A program made the translations under genes and the position numbers. Below are positions 50,809 through 60,147 of a stretch of DNA of 64,000 nucleotides, piece by piece. The DNA is taken from contig JAFOMG010000012.1 of the NCBI GenBank assembly GCA_017418975.1, positions 124,001 through 188,000 on the forward strand, written 5' to 3'. The first letter of the stretch is position 1, and the number at the start of each line of letters is the position of its first letter. The notes beneath the pieces are model-generated. The model saw only the letters and a list, made by a program, of their open reading frames with translations. It was not told where the DNA came from and did not search any database. This stretch comes from Sphingomonas sp. (GTDB lineage: Bacteria; Pseudomonadota; Alphaproteobacteria; Sphingomonadales; Sphingomonadaceae).

Positions 50809-52374
50809 TTACCTCCGCATGAATTCGGGCGAGACGAGCATCAGGGCGAGGCCCTGGCCCGGGCTTTCGGCGCGCGCGATCGACTGGGCGGTGCCGGTGC
50901 TCAGCGTGCCGGGGAAGAGCTGGGCGGCGCGCTGCCGCGCATCGATCGTGTCGCGGGCGCGCTGCGCCATGCGCTCGGCCGCCTCGACTCGCCGCATCAC
51001 CGCATCGGGCCCGGCCCAGGCCCCGGCGACATCGTCCCAGCCCGCCGGCGAGCCCGGCTTCCAGGTCGGCTGGCCGAGCTGGCCCAGCAGCCCGTTGACG
51101 GCATTGCCCTGTACCTGCTGCGTGCCGAGCGCACGCAGCGCCGAGATCGACCATTCCCAGGGAGACTTGAACTTGGCCGGCTGGGGCGCCCAGCATTCGG
51201 GCGACGCGATCAATGTGCGATAGACGGTCGGCAGGTCGCCGCCCGAGCTCAGGAACGCCTTTTCCAGCCGCGCGACCAGCGGCGCGGGCGGATCGTCGCT
51301 GGCGAAATGCCGGGCCAGCTTGGTCGCGATATGCTTCGCGGTCGCCGGATGGGTGGCGAGATGGTCGAGCACCGCGGCTGCCTGCCGCTCGCCTTCCTGC
51401 GCCCATTGCCGGCCCAGGATCGTGCGGGTGCCCGGCTCGTGCAGCCGCGGAGCGAAGACGAAGCTGCCGGGCTCGCCATCGGCGGTGCCGGCATAGCGCG
51501 CGCCGGCGCCGCGGCCGAGCCCCGCCACGGTGAAGCCGGTCATCGCCCGGGCAAACTCGGTCACGTCCGCCTGGGTGTAGACGCTGCGCACGCCCAGCGT
51601 GTGGAGCTCCATGATCTCGCGCGCCAGATTCTCGTTGAGCCCGGCGCGCCGCTGGGCCTGGCGGCGGGCGGCGAGCTGGCCGGCGGGGCTGTTCGGGCCG
51701 ATCGACACGGCCTGATCGAGATAGAGCAGCATCGCCGGATGGCGCTCGACCGCGTTGAGCATGTCGCCGAACCTGCCCATCACATGCGGGCGGATCGCCT
51801 CGAACTCCATCGTGCCCGCCAGCCCGACCAGTTCGAGCTTGTCGGCCGAGACGGCGAAATGGTTCGCCCAGAAATGCACGAGCCGCTCGGCGAAGGGCGT
51901 GGGCGAGGTGATCGCGCTCAACGCGCGGGCGGAAACCATGCCGACATAGATTTGCTGCTGCTGGCGCCGCGCTTCGCGCCGGGCCATCATTGCCGCGTCC
52001 TCGCCCTGATAGAGCGGCTTCGCGCCCGGCTGCATGCCCGGCTGCATCGCCGGCGCCGCGGATTGCATGTCCTGCATCGCCCCGCCTTCCGCCATGGGCG
52101 GCTGCGCGCCTGCGGGTCTCGCCGGCATGGCGGGCGGCTGCTGCGGTTGCCGGTCGCGCGGTCCCTCGGCCTGGCGGATCTGCCGCTGGCGCTCGTAGAA
52201 ATCCGCGAGGTCACTCGCCACCCGAGTGCTGGGCACCTGCGCCGCGATCATCTGCGGGCGCGGATCGAAGCCAGCGATCTGCCCGGCGAGCCATTTGCGG
52301 GGATCGGCCCCGGTATCCTCGCCCGGCCTGGCACCGAGACCGAAGCGGTTGAGCGCAATACTGGCGTCCGACAT
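50809..52374 (-). CDS. DUF1800 protein
   Basis: The 521-residue protein has the DUF1800 pattern: ALNRFGLGARPGED at the start, RLVHFWANHFAVSADK (about 165-180), NENLAREIMELHTLGV (about 240-255) and ARAMTGFTVAGLGRG. An unusual Gln/Met/Ala-rich insert (about 85-140: QPQQPPAMPARPAGAQPP, MQPGMQPGAKPL) splits the N-terminal part. The ATG at 52374 gives MSDASIALNRF; a longer in-frame reading is not supported. It is coupled to the DUF1501 gene by a 5-bp gap. Function is unknown. Confidence 0.88.
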   Translation of the reverse strand: MSDASIALNRFGLGARPGEDTGADPRKWLAGQIAGFDPRPQMIAAQVPSTRVASDLADFYERQRQIRQAEGPRDRQPQQPPAMPARPAGAQPPMAEGGAMQDMQSAAPAMQPGMQPGAKPLYQGEDAAMMARREARRQQQQIYVGMVSARALSAITSPTPFAERLVHFWANHFAVSADKLELVGLAGTMEFEAIRPHVMGRFGDMLNAVERHPAMLLYLDQAVSIGPNSPAGQLAARRQAQRRAGLNENLAREIMELHTLGVRSVYTQADVTEFARAMTGFTVAGLGRGAGARYAGTADGEPGSFVFAPRLHEPGTRTILGRQWAQEGERQAAAVLDHLATHPATAKHIATKLARHFASDDPPAPLVARLEKAFLSSGGDLPTVYRTLIASPECWAPQPAKFKSPWEWSISALRALGTQQVQGNAVNGLLGQLGQPTWKPGSPAGWDDVAGAWAGPDAVMRRVEAAERMAQRARDTIDARQRAAQLFPGTLSTGTAQSIARAESPGQGLALMLVSPEFMRR

Positions 52375-52601
52375 GCGACTCCCCTGTCCGTTATGTGTCC
52401 GGACTACGCGCCAAATGTCGCAGAAGTTTGCCACACTTTCGGTTCGACGCGGCGCTTCGTCATTTTCCTCGCATGCATTTCCTGCAACCGGCGCCGGCCA
52501 CCTTTGCGATTGCCGATTTTGCTGCGCCGCAACAAAGATCGATGCAATAACAGAACAAACCGGATGCCGGTCTGGCTCCTGATCCATCAAGGAGAAAGAT
52601 C

Positions 52602-52877
52602 GTGTCGAAGTTTCTTTTCGCGGCTGCCGCCGCCGTCCTGACCTTTACCGCCCCCATGGCGATCGCGAGCGAGCGTAGCTTCACCCATGAGGGCGTGACC
52701 TATACCTATTCGATCACCACCAGGGACAAGGCCCAGATCCTCGAGGGCCGCACGAGCAAGGGCGGCGAATTCCGCCTGAACGTGAAGAATGGCTGGGTCG
52801 AGGGCTATGTGAACGATACCCGCGTCTCGTTCCGCGCGCCCAGGGAGAAGGCCCCGGCGCAGATCGCCGCGCGCTGA
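52602..52877 (+). CDS. Small secreted hypothetical protein
   Basis: A GTG with AAGGAGAAAGATC upstream opens a 91-codon frame. The product has a signal peptide (about 1-22, cleavage near AIAS-E) and a mature domain ERSFTHEGVTYTYSITTR with DGAQILEGRT-like text and FRLNVKNGWVEGYVNDTRV, a beta-rich sequence. Proteins of this kind recur as hypothetical exported proteins in sphingomonads. No catalytic motif is seen. It is divergent from the DUF1800 gene. Confidence 0.75.
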   Translation: MSKFLFAAAAAVLTFTAPMAIASERSFTHEGVTYTYSITTRDKAQILEGRTSKGGEFRLNVKNGWVEGYVNDTRVSFRAPREKAPAQIAAR

Positions 52878-52931
52878 ACCTGTCCGGAGCAGCGTGGGGC
52901 CGGGGCGGCGACGCTCCGGCCCCACGCCGCG

Positions 52932-54098
52932 TCAGAACCCCTCGGGCAAGTCGATCGTGCCGACCAGTTCCTTGTAGCGCGCGACGGCATAGCGATCGGT
53001 CATGCCGGCGATGAAGTCGGCGATATGCCGGCTGCGGGCGGGTTCGCCGGCGGGCAGCGACTCGGTCCATTGCGCCGGCATCAGCGACGGATCGGCGCGA
53101 TATACGTCGAACAGGCCCGCCACCACCGTGCCCGCCGCTTCCGCCGCGGCGAGCTGGCTCGGATGGTGATAGAGATTGGCGTACATGAAGCGCTTGAGGC
53201 CGCGTTCGGCTTCGCGCATTCCATCCGAGAAGTGCGCGAGCACCTGGCCCGCGGCGCGGACGTCCGCCACCGTTTCCACGCCGCTCTCGGCAATGCGGCG
53301 CTGCGTGGCACCGATGAGATCGTTGACCATCGCGCCGATCTGGGCACGGATCAGCTCGCTGAGCAGGCGCCGGCGCTCGCAGCCGGGGAACTTCACCTCC
53401 ACCTCGCGCCAGCCCTGGGCAATCATCGGCACTTCGAACAGCTGATCGAGCTGGAGGAGCCCTGCCCGGAGCCCGTCATCGATGTCGTGATTGTCATAGG
53501 CGATGTCGTCCGCGATCGCCGCGACCTGGGCCTCGAGCGAGGGCCAGCTCGCAAGCTCCAGCGGGAACGCGGCGTCCGCCTCGGCCAGCGCCCATTCGGG
53601 ATGGTCGATCGGGCCATTGTGCTTGGCGAGGCCCTCCAGCGTGTCCCAGGTTAGATTCAGCCCATCCCAGGCCGGATAGGGGCGCTCGATCACGGTCAGC
53701 GTGCGGAGCGTGTTGCCGTTATGGTCGAACCCGCCCTGCCCGGCCAGCGCCGCGCTCAGCGCCTTTTCCCCGGCATGGCCGAAGGGCGGATGGCCAATGT
53801 CATGCGCCAGGCAGAGCGCCTCGGTCAGGTCCTCGTTGAGCCCCAGCGTACGCGCGATCGCCCGGCCGATCTGCGCGACTTCCAGGCTGTGGGTGAGCCG
53901 TACCCGGAAATGATCGCCATCGGGCGCCATGAACACCTGGGTCTTGTGACGCAGGCGCCGGAAGCTGATCGAGTGGATGATCCGGTCCCGATCGCGCTGA
54001 AAGGCATCGCGCGGCCCCCGCGCGGTACCGCCGGGCTCGGGATGGAGGCGGCCACGGCTGGCTTCGGGCGTGGAGGCCCAGGGAGAGATCGCTTTCAC
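52932..54098 (-). CDS. dgt: Deoxyguanosinetriphosphate triphosphohydrolase-like protein
   Basis: The 388-residue HD-domain enzyme hydrolyses dGTP or other dNTPs to nucleoside and triphosphate. The HD motifs are [14 protein letters not shown] (about 67-80) and [19 protein letters not shown] (about 95-113), with [16 protein letters not shown] later. I start at GTG 54098 because AGGAG is 8 bp upstream; the longer open frame runs into a repeat element. [19 protein letters not shown] near 32 is a family motif. It is followed downstream by a small secreted-protein gene on the other strand. Confidence 0.9.
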   Translation of the reverse strand: MKAISPWASTPEASRGRLHPEPGGTARGPRDAFQRDRDRIIHSISFRRLRHKTQVFMAPDGDHFRVRLTHSLEVAQIGRAIARTLGLNEDLTEALCLAHDIGHPPFGHAGEKALSAALAGQGGFDHNGNTLRTLTVIERPYPAWDGLNLTWDTLEGLAKHNGPIDHPEWALAEADAAFPLELASWPSLEAQVAAIADDIAYDNHDIDDGLRAGLLQLDQLFEVPMIAQGWREVEVKFPGCERRRLLSELIRAQIGAMVNDLIGATQRRIAESGVETVADVRAAGQVLAHFSDGMREAERGLKRFMYANLYHHPSQLAAAEAAGTVVAGLFDVYRADPSLMPAQWTESLPAGEPARSRHIADFIAGMTDRYAVARYKELVGTIDLPEGF

Positions 54099-54113
54099 TG
54101 GGCGGCTCCTATC

Positions 54114-54252
54114 AGCCCAATCCCGACCCGTCATCCCACCCTCTTGCGACACCCGCGCGAAAGCGGGGCCATCTCCGGCGCTGGCAGCACAAACCGCCGG
54201 TGCGGATTGGGCTAGTCCGGGAGACGGGTCCTCGCTTTCGCGGGGATGACGG
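54114..54252. repeat. Composite repeat upstream of dgt
   Basis: AGCCCAATCC (54114-54123) and GGATTGGGCT (54204-54213) form long arms, and two REP-like units in opposite orientation (CCCGTCATCCC near 54124; TCGCGGGGATGACGG near 54238) surround them. It resembles the repeats at 7001-7140 and 25036-25062. Ignored, it makes the dgt open frame look longer than it is. Confidence 0.7.
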
Positions 54253-54272
54253 CTTGGATCCTTGGCGAAGCG

Positions 54273-56183
54273 CTACGGCGCCAGCTTGGTCACCTTCTGC
54301 CCGGCCTCGCTGGTGAAGACGAAGCCGGAGACGCCCGCCTTGCCCAGCGTGTTGACGAACGCCTGCGCCTCCGCGCTGGTCTTGAACGGGCCGGCGAGCA
54401 CACGGTTGGTTGCGCGCAACGGCGTCGTCCACGCGCTCTTACCCTTCATCGCCGCGGGCGCCTTCGCGACCACGCCCTTCCAGGCCTTGGCGAGCGAATC
54501 CTCATTGGCGCCGCCCGCCACCTGCACCCAGATGCGACTGGGATCGGTTTTCGCCGGATCGGGCTTCTTGGGCTCCGGCTTCTTCGCCGTCGCCTTGGGA
54601 TCGGGCTTGCCTTTCTTCGCTTCCTCGGGCGCGGGCTTGGCCTTTGGATCGGGCTTGGCCTTTGGATCGGGCTTTGCCTCCACCGGTTCGGGCTTCGGCT
54701 TGGCCGCGACCGGTTCCGGTTTCGGCCTGGGCGGGGCGGCAGGCCTGGCTTCGGGAACGTGCACCGGTGCCGGAGCCGCCACCTCCACCGGCTCGGTCGG
54801 CGTCGCGGTGACGGCGGCGAGCTCGTCGGCGGGGATCGTGATGCCGCCGACGATCGCGGCAAGCACCGAATCCTCCTGCCCTACCCTGGCCGGGCCCGGG
54901 GGCGTCGGCTCGGGCTTCGGCGCGGGGCGCACGGGCTGCACCACCGGCTCGGCACGGGCCGGCGTGGCGGGCGCCGGAGCCGGCTCCGCGCGCATGGAAA
55001 CGGGCGCGGCGACCGAAGCCAGGCGCACGGGCACGGGCACCGGCGCTGGCGCCGGCGTGGGAGTCGGGCGCACCGGAGCGGGCGCCGGCCGCACGGGGAC
55101 CGGCGCCGGACGCTCGGTCGCTTCCGCCGGTTCCTCCTCGCGTTTCGGCGCCGGGATGGGCTGCACGATCGGCGTGGGCGGCGGCACGAAGCGCGGCGGC
55201 GGCGGGAGGCTGTCGTCGGCCGCGGGCTGCGGCACCGGCGCCGCGGCCGGCCGCACCGCGGCAACGGCAGCGAGCTTCTCGTCACGCTCGCGATCCCGGC
55301 GCGAGCGGCGGTCGCTTCCCTTCGGTGCCGGCGCGGGTGCGGTTACCGGCGCGGCCGCCGCCAGCTGCACCGGCCGCACCGCCGGCACGTAGCGCGGCAG
55401 CTCCGGTGCCAGTCGCGCATCGGCGAGCCGCGCCTGGCTGGGCGAAAGCTCGCCGAAATGCACCGCGAAGGCGCGGTCGGCGGGCCCCAGATCGGCAAGA
55501 CGGCGGAAAAAGGGCGACAACGCCTGGCCCATGGTGCCCGGCATCATGCTGGAGGCGATCTTCTCCGCTCCCGTCGTGTCGCCGTTCATCGCCAGGATGA
55601 AGGCCCGCGCCCGCCAGGCGGCGCGATCGCTGCGGCGGAGCAACGGGTCGAGCGCGCGCATCGCCTCGTCCTTGTCGCCGGTGATGCCGAGCGAAAGAGC
55701 ATATCGACGGAGCGTCTCGGCATCGTCGCGGTTGCTCGACAGGGCGAGCTTATAGTCACGTTGGGCAAGGCTCGGCTGGCCGAGCAGATCATAGGCGAAG
55801 GCGCGATCGCCGGCATATTCGCGCGGATCCAGCCCACGCGCCTCGGCGGCCTGGAACAGCCGGAGCGCCTCGCCAGGGCGTTCCAGGCGCACCAGCACCA
55901 TCGCGCGGCCCGCCGAAATGCGCGGATCGCCAGGGCTGAGCGTCTCCGCGCGCTGGAAGAAGGCAAGCGCCGCCGAAGTGTCCCCCAGCCGCGCGCTGGT
56001 CATCCCCGCATCGAGCAGCGTGCGCAGGTCGCGCGGATCGCTGGCGAGCATGCGGATATCATTGGCCAGCCGGTCCGCATCGGGATTGGGCTGGGCTACG
56101 ACTTCGGTCTGGGCAAGGGCGGGCGCCGCCTGGGCCGCGACCAGCGCGAGTGCCGCAGCACCGATGAAGCGAATCCGGTCCAT
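54273..56183 (-). CDS. Secreted TPR and SPOR-domain protein
   Basis: The 636-residue protein has a signal peptide (about 1-26), a TPR-like helical domain (about 40-220: GRAMVLVRLERPGEALRLFQ, DKDEAMRALDPLLRRSDRA), a Pro/Ala-rich region of about 250 residues and a C-terminal SPOR domain (about 555-630: WVQVAGGANEDSLAKAW through GPFKTSAEAQAFVNTLG). The linker contains tandem KPDPKA repeats. The protein should sit at the septum by binding peptidoglycan. It is 90 bp downstream of ftsZ on the same strand, consistent with a division role. Confidence 0.87.
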   Translation of the reverse strand: MDRIRFIGAAALALVAAQAAPALAQTEVVAQPNPDADRLANDIRMLASDPRDLRTLLDAGMTSARLGDTSAALAFFQRAETLSPGDPRISAGRAMVLVRLERPGEALRLFQAAEARGLDPREYAGDRAFAYDLLGQPSLAQRDYKLALSSNRDDAETLRRYALSLGITGDKDEAMRALDPLLRRSDRAAWRARAFILAMNGDTTGAEKIASSMMPGTMGQALSPFFRRLADLGPADRAFAVHFGELSPSQARLADARLAPELPRYVPAVRPVQLAAAAPVTAPAPAPKGSDRRSRRDRERDEKLAAVAAVRPAAAPVPQPAADDSLPPPPRFVPPPTPIVQPIPAPKREEEPAEATERPAPVPVRPAPAPVRPTPTPAPAPVPVPVRLASVAAPVSMRAEPAPAPATPARAEPVVQPVRPAPKPEPTPPGPARVGQEDSVLAAIVGGITIPADELAAVTATPTEPVEVAAPAPVHVPEARPAAPPRPKPEPVAAKPKPEPVEAKPDPKAKPDPKAKPAPEEAKKGKPDPKATAKKPEPKKPDPAKTDPSRIWVQVAGGANEDSLAKAWKGVVAKAPAAMKGKSAWTTPLRATNRVLAGPFKTSAEAQAFVNTLGKAGVSGFVFTSEAGQKVTKLAP

Positions 56184-56273
56184 ATTCCCGCCAGCTTGCA
56201 CCGTGTTGCGCTGAACCGCCGATTACGGCGCCGGCGCGGCTCGCCAAAGCGAGGCCGGCCGGCGACGAATGGC

Positions 56274-57797
56274 CTATTGGTTGTTCTGGCTGCGCAGGAA
56301 GCGCGGAATGTCGAGCGGATCCTTGTCGTCGTCATCGTCCGACTTGGAGGCGCCGCGCGACGCCATCGCCATGCGCTCGAACAGCGTGCCGCCGCTCTTC
56401 TTCGGCTTCTCGGCCGGGATCGAGGGCGCGGCTTCTTCCTCGTCGCCGCCGGTCAGCCAGCGGCGGCGCGTGGTCGGCGCGGGCGCCGGCTCGTCGACAG
56501 GCGCGCGCGGCGCTTCGGGCACCAGGCTCTCGGCGCCGAGCACCAGCTCGTCCTCGTCGCTGTCCTTGCCGTCGTCGACCCAGCTCGCCTGCACCGGCGC
56601 GGCCGGCTGCGGCTCGGGCTCATAGGCCTGGGGAATCGGCGGGGAGAGCGGTGCCGGCTCGGCGGCCACTTCCGGAGTATAGGCCTGAGGCACCGGCGGT
56701 TCGAGCGGCGCTTCCTCGGCCACCGGTTCGATCGGAGCCGGGGCCGGCTCGGCGGCCGCGGTGCGCCGCGGTGTGGAGAAGGAGAAGACGCGCGGCTGCT
56801 CGGCGGCACGCGGCGCGGCCATCGGCTGCGCATCGGCGTCGATCCCGGTCGCGACGACCGAGACGCGGATCTTGCCCTCGAGCTCCGGATTGAAGGCCGA
56901 GCCCCAGATGATGTTCGCGTCCGGATCGACCAGCTCGCGGATATGGTTCGCCGCCTCGTCGACTTCGAGCAGGCGCATGTCCTCGCCGCCGGTGATCGAG
57001 ACGATCACGCCCTTGGCGCCGTTCATGCTCACGCCGTCGAGCAGCGGGTTGGCGATCGCCTTCTGCGCGGCGATGAGCGCGCGGTCGTCGCCCTCGGCCT
57101 CGCCGGTGCCCATCATCGCCTTGCCCATCTCCTGCATCACCGAGCGGACGTCGGCGAAGTCGAGGTTGATGAGGCCGGGCATGACCATCAGGTCGGTGAT
57201 GCCGCGCACGCCCTGCTGCAGCACCTCGTCGGCCATCTCGAACGCTTCCTTGAAGGTCGTGTTCGCATTGGCGATCAGGAACAGATTCTGGTTCGGAATG
57301 ACGATGAGGGTGTCGACGTACTTCTGCAGTTCGTTGATGCCCGCTTCGGCCGAAGCCGCACGGCGCTTGCCCTCGAAGGCGAACGGCCGGGTGACCACGC
57401 CCACCGTCAGGATGCCCATGTCGCGCGCGGCCTTGGCGATGACGGGGGCCGCACCGGTGCCGGTGCCGCCGCCCATGCCGGCGGCGATGAACACCATGTG
57501 TGCGCCCTCGAGCGCCTTCTGGACGTTGTCGATCGTCTCCTCGGCGGCGGCGCGGCCGATCTCGGGCCGCGAGCCCGCGCCCAGGCCCTGGGTGATCTTG
57601 GCGCCGAGCTGGATGCGATGGCCGGCGCTCGACTGCTTGAGCGCCTGCGCATCGGTGTTGGCGACGATGAAGTCGACGCCCTGCACATCCGCGCGGATCA
57701 TGTTCGCGATCGCGTTGCCGCCCGCGCCGCCCACACCGACGACGGTGATCTTCGGGGTCAGCTCGTCCACATCGGGCGGAAGGAAATCGATACTCAT
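56274..57797 (-). CDS. ftsZ: Cell division protein FtsZ
   Basis: The 507-residue tubulin homologue has the nucleotide-binding GVGGAGGNA (about 21-29) and the GGGTGTG signature (109-115), with a GTPase core to about 320. It polymerises at midcell to form the Z-ring. The C-terminal peptide [12 protein letters not shown] (about 493-504) binds FtsA. The linker between (about 321-490) is unusually long, Pro/Glu-rich, and contains two PxPQAYxPE repeats near 370-390. It is downstream of ftsA and upstream of a SPOR protein. Confidence 0.97.
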   Translation of the reverse strand: MSIDFLPPDVDELTPKITVVGVGGAGGNAIANMIRADVQGVDFIVANTDAQALKQSSAGHRIQLGAKITQGLGAGSRPEIGRAAAEETIDNVQKALEGAHMVFIAAGMGGGTGTGAAPVIAKAARDMGILTVGVVTRPFAFEGKRRAASAEAGINELQKYVDTLIVIPNQNLFLIANANTTFKEAFEMADEVLQQGVRGITDLMVMPGLINLDFADVRSVMQEMGKAMMGTGEAEGDDRALIAAQKAIANPLLDGVSMNGAKGVIVSITGGEDMRLLEVDEAANHIRELVDPDANIIWGSAFNPELEGKIRVSVVATGIDADAQPMAAPRAAEQPRVFSFSTPRRTAAAEPAPAPIEPVAEEAPLEPPVPQAYTPEVAAEPAPLSPPIPQAYEPEPQPAAPVQASWVDDGKDSDEDELVLGAESLVPEAPRAPVDEPAPAPTTRRRWLTGGDEEEAAPSIPAEKPKKSGGTLFERMAMASRGASKSDDDDDKDPLDIPRFLRSQNNQ

Positions 57798-57911
57798 CGC
57801 CTTGGTCTCCCTGCGCCCGGGTGGCTGTCACAGGCGCGTAATCTGGCCCCCGTTCTGCACGAACGCAGAGGGCGACTCTAGAGGGAACGCGAAGTTACCA
57901 ACGCATTTCTT

Positions 57912-59171
57912 CTAATAATTTGCCCGGAATGCCGCGATCAGCCGCTGGATCAGGGCTCCGGGGTTCGTCCTGGTCACCATCTGGTGGTTCGGCTCGAGCG
58001 CGCGCAGGTCGATCGGATTGGCCGCGGCGAAGCGCGCCAGGCCCGCCAAAGTGGCGAATGCGGGGCCCGCATGCGCCTCGGGCAGTGCCACCAGCCCCTT
58101 GGGCCGGCCGACGCGCACCGCGCTGCCGAGGAACTGCTGGGCATAGTCCGCCACGCCCTTCAGCTCGGCGCCACCGCCGGTGAGGACGATCTGGCGGCCG
58201 GCCGGATCCTCGAACGAGAGCTTCTTCAGCTCCTTCTGGATCTCCCCCATCAGCCGCTCCAGCCGCTTGCGGATGATCGCGTTGAGCTGCGCCTTGGTGA
58301 TGCGCGGCCCCTCGGTGCCGTCGTCGGGGATCGCCGGCACCACATCGATCATCTCGTGATTGTCACGCGGAGACAGGTTCGCCGAGCCATGGAAGCACTT
58401 GGTCCGCTCCGCCCAGGCGCGCGCGGTGCCGAAGGACGAGGCAATGTCGTCGGTGATGTCGGCCGAGCCCATGGGGATCGAGGCGAGGCCGGAAAGCACG
58501 CCCTGCGAGAAGACGCTGACATTGGTCACGCCCGCGCCGATCTCGACCAGCGCGACGCCCAGCTCGCGCTCCTCGTCGGTCAGGCAGGCCAGCCCGGTGG
58601 CAACCGGCGCGGCGATGATCGAGCGGACTTCCAGATGCGCCGAGCGGACGCAGTGATCCAGGTTGCGCACCGGCGCGCCATCGGTGGCGACGACATGGAT
58701 GTCGACGCCCAGGCGCTCCGCATGGAGCCCGAGCGGGCGCCGCACGCCGGCCAGCCCATCGACGGTGTAGCGGGTCGGCTGGGCGTGGAGCACCATCTTG
58801 CCCTGCGGATCGATCGCGTCGCGGCCGGCGCGGAGCAGCTCGTCCACGTCATTCTGCTCGATGCGGTGGCCGCCCAGGTCGGATTCCAGCCGGACGATGT
58901 CGGAGATCAGCCCGCCGGCGGAGAAGCTCACCCAGACGTCCTCGATATTCTGCCCGGCGATGCGCTCGGCCTGCTCCACCGCCTCGCGGATCGCCAGTTC
59001 CGTCGCGTGCATGTCGGCGACATAGCCGCGCTTGACGCCGCGGCTCTCGCGCTGGCCGGTGCCGAGCACCACCAGCGAGCCGTCATCCGCCTTTTGCGCG
59101 ATCAGCGCCGAGACCTTGGACGAACCCACGTCCAGCGCCGTGATCAGTCCTTCCGGTGCAGCCTTCGCCAT
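57912..59171 (-). CDS. ftsA: Cell division protein FtsA
   Basis: The 419-residue actin homologue has ALDVGSSKVSALIA at the start (phosphate 1), VALVEIGAGVTNVSVF (about 205-220, phosphate 2) and VLTGGGAELKGVADYA (about 335-350, adenosine). It links FtsZ to the membrane. The C-terminal NPGALIQRLIAAFRANY is a good amphipathic membrane-targeting helix. I start at ATG 59171 (MAKAAPEG); a slightly longer frame exists. It is 82 bp downstream of ftsQ. Confidence 0.96.
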   Translation of the reverse strand: MAKAAPEGLITALDVGSSKVSALIAQKADDGSLVVLGTGQRESRGVKRGYVADMHATELAIREAVEQAERIAGQNIEDVWVSFSAGGLISDIVRLESDLGGHRIEQNDVDELLRAGRDAIDPQGKMVLHAQPTRYTVDGLAGVRRPLGLHAERLGVDIHVVATDGAPVRNLDHCVRSAHLEVRSIIAAPVATGLACLTDEERELGVALVEIGAGVTNVSVFSQGVLSGLASIPMGSADITDDIASSFGTARAWAERTKCFHGSANLSPRDNHEMIDVVPAIPDDGTEGPRITKAQLNAIIRKRLERLMGEIQKELKKLSFEDPAGRQIVLTGGGAELKGVADYAQQFLGSAVRVGRPKGLVALPEAHAGPAFATLAGLARFAAANPIDLRALEPNHQMVTRTNPGALIQRLIAAFRANY

Positions 59172-59253
59172 TTGCCCCTCATTCCAAAAAACGCTCAACT
59201 CCCGATTCAGCTTATGAATCAGTATTTTCCCCGGATGGCAACTCCGGTGTTCA

Positions 59254-60147
59254 TCATAACCCGGTCGCTGCCGGCGCGCCGATCGCCGCCGGGCGCCGGA
59301 TCACGAGATTATCCGGATCGCGCATGTCGAACCCCAGATTGCCGCGGCCGAGCAGGCGATAGGCGCCGTCCTTCTCGGCGAAGGTCTTCAGCGCGTCCCT
59401 GGCTTCCTTCTCGCCCTCGGGCAGCTGCAGCTTCTCGCCGGTGTCGAAGATGATGTCCCAGCGCCGGTTGCCCACCCAGGTCGCCGCGCGGACGAGCGGC
59501 TTCAGCGCGGGCGCGCTGTCCATCAGGTCGCGGCGTGCCGGCTCCTGGGCATTGGCCCCGTCCCCGATCAACAACGGCAGATCGGGCATCGCCTCGCGCG
59601 AGACCGGCTCCAGCGGCACGCCCATGGGATCGATCAGCATCAGCTGGCCATGGTTCTGCCAGATCGCCGCGGGCTCGCGCTCGACGATGTCGATCAGCAG
59701 CTTGTCGGGCAGGCGACGGGAGACGCGCGCATCCTTGATCCAGGGATAGGCGAGCAGCCGGGTGCGCACATCGGCCAGGTCGACCAGCGGCATGGCGCGC
59801 GCATTCTGGTCGAGCACCTGCTGGTACACGGTCATGCGGTTCATCCGCTTGAGCCCGTTGATCTGGATCGTGTCGACGCGCAGCCCCGCCTCGCCCACCG
59901 CCTGGGCCGCGCCCACGCCGATCACCTGCGGCACCCCGAACCAGGTCGCGACCGTGATCAGCCCGACCGAGAACAGCGCGACGATGCCCCAGGTGGCGAT
60001 GCGCGTGAGCGTCGCCTGGCTGAACGGCAGCGCGGCCAGCGCCTGGTCCATCAGCCCCGGCTGCTTCTTGCGCGCGACCTGCTTGCGCTTCTGCGCCGGC
60101 TTCCCGCCGCGCCGGGTGGCCGCTCGCCTGGCGGGGGGCCGGCTCAT
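59254..60147 (-). CDS. ftsQ: Cell division protein FtsQ
   Basis: The 297-residue protein has a long basic cytoplasmic N-terminus (MSRPPARRAATRRGGKPAQ), a membrane segment (about 52-72) and a POTRA domain (about 85-155: RVDTIQINGLKRMNRMTVYQ) followed by the FtsQ beta-domain with LLIDIVEREPAAIWQNHGQL. FtsQ recruits FtsB and FtsL to the divisome. The start overlaps the ddl stop in ATGA. Confidence 0.94.
   Translation of the reverse strand: MSRPPARRAATRRGGKPAQKRKQVARKKQPGLMDQALAALPFSQATLTRIATWGIVALFSVGLITVATWFGVPQVIGVGAAQAVGEAGLRVDTIQINGLKRMNRMTVYQQVLDQNARAMPLVDLADVRTRLLAYPWIKDARVSRRLPDKLLIDIVEREPAAIWQNHGQLMLIDPMGVPLEPVSREAMPDLPLLIGDGANAQEPARRDLMDSAPALKPLVRAATWVGNRRWDIIFDTGEKLQLPEGEKEARDALKTFAEKDGAYRLLGRGNLGFDMRDPDNLVIRRPAAIGAPAATGL

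Noticed and set aside
54246..57881. Open frame of about 1,200 codons on the plus strand opposite the TPR-SPOR gene and ftsZ
   Set aside because: It is the antisense of a Pro/Ala-rich linker and ftsZ in GC-rich DNA. The product is low-complexity Arg/Gly/His text with no domain, while the minus strand carries clear FtsZ and SPOR domains.
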